Positions 62,001 through 64,000 of a stretch of 64,000 nucleotides of DNA are shown here, piece after piece. Every line of letters starts with the position of its first letter. Position 1 is the first letter of the stretch. The position numbers and the translations under genes were made by a program. Under the pieces are notes generated by a model, which saw only the letters and a program-made list of their open reading frames with translations, did no database searches and was not told where the DNA came from. Source of the stretch: Musa acuminata AAA Group (Eukaryota; Streptophyta; Magnoliopsida; Zingiberales; Musaceae); contig NC_088348.1 of NCBI RefSeq assembly GCF_036884655.1, positions 28,152,501-28,216,500 on the forward strand. The letters run 5' to 3'.

Positions 62001-62073
62001 TTCTATATGACTTATTAGTTCTTTTTTCTTGCAGTCAAGGGATGCAAAGGGTAAAAGGGCAACTCTAGCTTGA
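44038..62073 (+). CDS. PEX1: Peroxisome biogenesis protein 1, AAA-type ATPase
   Basis: Seventeen exons: 44038-44235, 46432-46605, 48654-48753, 51045-51518, 52963-53685, 53794-53885, 54663-54736, 54898-55120, 55265-55358, 55501-55655, 56317-56544, 56838-57038, 57336-57461, 57594-57655, 58639-58756, 61232-61516, 62035-62073. All junctions keep frame; the product is 1121 residues, close to Arabidopsis PEX1 (1130). PEX1 with PEX6 forms the hexameric ATPase that extracts ubiquitinated PEX5 from the peroxisomal membrane for recycling. The N-domain (~1-180) includes ECISLPD and [10 protein letters not shown]. The D1 ring has Walker A GPPGSGKS (585-592, split by intron 6) and Walker B IVIFDDLD (646-653). 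The D2 ring has Walker A GPPGCGKT (872-879), Walker B LLFFDE (927-932) and the arginine-bearing LLRPGRLDR (984-992). D2 is the fully canonical, hydrolysing ring in this family. The last exon ([12 protein letters not shown]) is 13 codons. The first ATG downstream of the GA tract is used. Introns 2, 3 and 15 exceed 2 kb and carry repeats. Confidence 0.96.
47203..47398. repeat. Palindrome-rich dispersed repeat in PEX1 intron 2
   Basis: Dense in CCGTACTGG, GGTACAGTAC, CATACGGTATGG and GAGCGGTAC motifs, unlike the flanking intron. It ends GGTATGTCAGACCTT, which resembles in inverted orientation the start of the element in intron 3. No coding potential; probably a short non-autonomous element family. 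Confidence 0.65.
47402..47915. repeat. Two-copy tandem duplication (~270 bp) in PEX1 intron 2
   Basis: GATCAGTTTGTTGCTGGATAATGGAGAAACTGAAAC near 47571 recurs as GATCAGCATGTTGCTGGATAATGGAGAAGCTGAAAC near 47841; CATTTGGTGAAG/CATTAGGTGAAG and CTACATAGACAACA also pair. The unit is about 265-270 bases. Confidence 0.75.
50201..50935. repeat. Dispersed GC-rich element in PEX1 intron 3
   Basis: Begins GGTTTGACTTACCGGTCCAAGCCGG and ends in GTCCGGACTGGTACGTACAG...CCATACTGTTTCGGG. The outer parts are palindrome-rich like the intron 2 element; the centre is a 41-bp minisatellite. GC content is far above the surrounding intron. It lies inside the 2.3-kb intron between exons 3 and 4 and is spliced out. 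Confidence 0.7.
50415..50740. repeat. 41-bp GC-rich minisatellite
   Basis: GAGGCGGTGCCGCTGCAGCAT and variants begin at 50456, 50497, 50538, 50579 and 50620, an exact 41-bp period, then at about 50661, 50686 and 50732 with shortened or rearranged units. Because 41 is not a multiple of three, successive copies rotate through all frames, which keeps long open frames on both strands without implying a gene. Confidence 0.92.
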
Positions 62074-62599
62074 TAACACCAGATGTGAAACATGCAACTT
62101 TGTCACTTACAATAGTGTGAAAAGATTGTCCAGAGGTAGCATCATTTTCTTGGGAACTTGATCCATTCAGGATGCTGCTCCCAGCTTGATTATAATGTTC
62201 TTTTCTGTGTCTTAATAGCAGTAGATGACAGGCTACATGTAAGGAAGTAGGCATCCTTGAAGGAGGCATCACCGTCTTAATGGGTGTAGTATTTGCAGAA
62301 AGTACCTAACACAATGCAGAATTCTTGTCATCAAGTGCATGTGCTTCGAATGATCAACATGTCCTTAATATTTCTTCATAAATAAAGATAAATAAAATTA
62401 TGTACCAATAAAATGTAAATCATAACTTACAGGGGATTTAGATTCAAGGTTTTTCTTTTGCCTTGAGGTGGTGGTTTGGAAGTTGACCGTCTGAGAATAG
62501 AATAGTTCTTTCATGAAGAATGCAAGGTGAAAGTATATGGACTTTCCTTCCTTCATTCATTTATAAGAGCAACTTTTCTTATTCTTTTTCTTTTTCGTC

Positions 62600-62715
62600 A
62601 TCTTTTTCTAATCATGTTTTACTTTTTTTGTCTTCTTTTTATTTTTTTAACCATGTTTTACTTTTATTCAAGGTTTTACTTTTTCTTCTTCATTTTTTTT
62701 ATCATGTTTTACTAC
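62600..62715. repeat. T-rich tandem repeat
   Basis: AATCATGTTTTACTTTTT, AACCATGTTTTACTTTTA and TATCATGTTTTACTACC recur about every 40-50 bases with T-rich spacers. Confidence 0.65.
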
Positions 62716-63484
62716 CAAGAACGTGGGTGATTATATATAAAATCATTTACTTGTAAACTTGTTAATCTAAGATTTGTCTTGATAAGTGAGCCTGTACCAA
62801 TTGTGTTTTATTTTCTTGACTCACCATATCACTTACTCCTTGTATGCATTAATGGAATCACTACAGCAAATAAGAATTCTTTGGTGTCTGCTACATGAAT
62901 TATCTTGTCATCGAGTTTGATATACATGAATTCTTCAGCACCACTTGAGGTGTTGAGAAAGCTGATTCAGGGAGCTCTACTTTGTTGGACATGTTGTGGG
63001 AAGCTCATAAATTGGAGAAATAGAAGCTCTAAAGCTGCCTTAAGTTTAGCTGAACCAATTGTTTCAAACCAGGCATTGTCAGGATAAAGGAAGCGGATGA
63101 TGCATTCTGCACGAACAGGTAGGGCATATTTCTTGTGAAACAGATGCCATGATTATTGACATCCAAAATGAGGCGACAGGTGGCTATCTTGATGAAAAGT
63201 ACTTTGTTCTGGTTATTGTTCCTTGGATAAAAAAGAAAGGTTTGTATGATAATTGATTCTAGGGTGTAATGCGAAGCCCATTGATGTGCACTTTAAGAAA
63301 AATAATCGTGATATGTATCACGTTTAGTATTATTTCTAATCATGCTCAACATTATTTTATTTGAGAAAAATATGTAAAAAATATAAAGCACTGGAAATAT
63401 AAAAATAAAAATAATCGTAACAAGATTTTAAAGGGTTTTGAAGCAATTCTAGAGTTTCAACTAAAAAGTAAATTATGTAATTAC

Positions 63485-63486
<2 letters not shown>

Positions 63487-63530
<44 letters not shown>
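63487..63530. repeat. (AT)n microsatellite
   Basis: Alternating AT run of about 44 bases, the longest in the window. Confidence 0.95.
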
Positions 63531-63532
<2 letters not shown>

Positions 63533-63687
63533 TCTCAGGAAAAATCTCTAGTTTTAAGAAATTTTCCTCACTTTCAAAAATTAACACGTAATATCTCTTC
63601 TTTTGTAAAAAGATTATTTTATTATTAACTCCATTATATCAATTATTATATATATTATCTTTTCGTCTATCCTTAATTGTTTTTGTC

Positions 63688-63850
63688 TTTGTGTTTCTTC
63701 TACCCTTGGTTCATCGTATCTGTGATGATTGAAGAGGGCAAAAGAGAATCATCGACAATCCCTTCATGTATGTTCTTTCCACCCTTCACTCGTATCCACG
63801 ACGATCAAAGAGAGTGGAAGAAGATTGTTGAGAACCCACCCATTGGGCAA
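63688..63850. repeat. Two-copy ~78-bp degenerate repeat
   Basis: TTTCTTCTACCCTTGGTTCATCGTATCTGTGATGATTGAAGAG near 63696 pairs with TTCTTTCCACCCTTCACTCGTATCCACGACGATCAAAGAG near 63773. Similar phrasing continues to the window end, so a larger repeat may extend beyond it. Confidence 0.5.
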
Positions 63851-64000
63851 AGATCATAGTCCCTATTAGCCAACAACCATAGTTGGTCGAGGATTATGTC
63901 TTGCCTCGTCACAGCTCTCTCCACTAAAGGACGATGATGGAACCATGGAAATGGCAACTTGCACACGAAGGTTGCCAGGGGTAGATAAGGGTGATGAACA

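Larger units (their letters stand above)
62074..64000. other. PEX1 3' flank and intergenic DNA to the window end
   Basis: PEX1 3' UTR probably ends within the first ~350 bases. The rest holds a T-rich repeat, a TA microsatellite and a short duplication near the end. The 62900-63260 stretch has moderate composition but no frame or motif I recognise. Confidence 0.5.

Noticed and set aside
1..64000. CRISPR array, operon, phage or bacterial defence system
   Set aside because: The DNA is plant nuclear: intron-split genes, copia elements and microsatellites. The tandem arrays lack the spacer/repeat pattern of CRISPR.

Overview
This window is plant nuclear DNA. Its genes are split by GT-AG introns (one intron looks GC-AG), the intergenic DNA is AT-rich and full of microsatellites and decayed Ty1/copia retrotransposons, and several coding first exons are GC-rich, as in monocots. 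Dispersed repeats built on short palindromes of the type CCGTACTGG / ACCGGTCCAAGCCGGT, together with gene style, suggest a non-grass monocot, perhaps Zingiberales (banana relatives). That placement is an inference.

Six protein-coding genes can be reconstructed, and in each multi-exon model every exon junction keeps the reading frame. From left to right they are: a RALF peptide-hormone precursor (+, 808-1164, single exon); an AlkB-like Fe(II)/2-oxoglutarate dioxygenase (-, 2380-5422, 5 exons, 281 aa); cytosolic phosphoglycerate kinase (-, 6290-8894, 6 exons, 401 aa); a very long tail-anchored coiled-coil protein of the PICC type (+, coding 26758-34192, 6 coding exons, 1390 aa); a phloem-protein-2 lectin (-, 35446-37111, 3 exons, 200 aa); and the peroxisomal AAA ATPase PEX1 (+, 44038-62073, 17 exons, 1121 aa). 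Three of these contain exons too short to show as long open frames: PEX1 exon 2 and its 13-codon last exon, AlkB exon 3 (32 nt) and PP2 exon 1.

Repeats fill the space between genes. 9738-15070 is a copia element with both LTRs, primer-binding site, polypurine tract and a broken gag-pol frame. It abuts a tandem array of a ~271-bp unit (15071-16690). 18.5-18.9 kb looks like the promoter and first exon of a minus-strand transcript with no recognisable protein. 19.7-23.8 kb holds degenerate local and kilobase-scale tandem repeats. 38.2-41.35 kb is a second, much more decayed copia remnant on the minus strand, followed by LTR-like repeats up to the PEX1 promoter. PEX1 introns 2 and 3 carry palindrome-rich dispersed repeats, one of them with a GC-rich 41-bp minisatellite.

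The genes do not form a functional cluster: they serve cell-surface signalling, nucleic-acid or protein demethylation, glycolysis, endomembrane organisation, carbohydrate binding and peroxisome biogenesis. I found no CRISPR array, operon, rRNA or convincing tRNA, and no sign of a new multigene system. The most unusual material is in repeat structure and splice-site detail.
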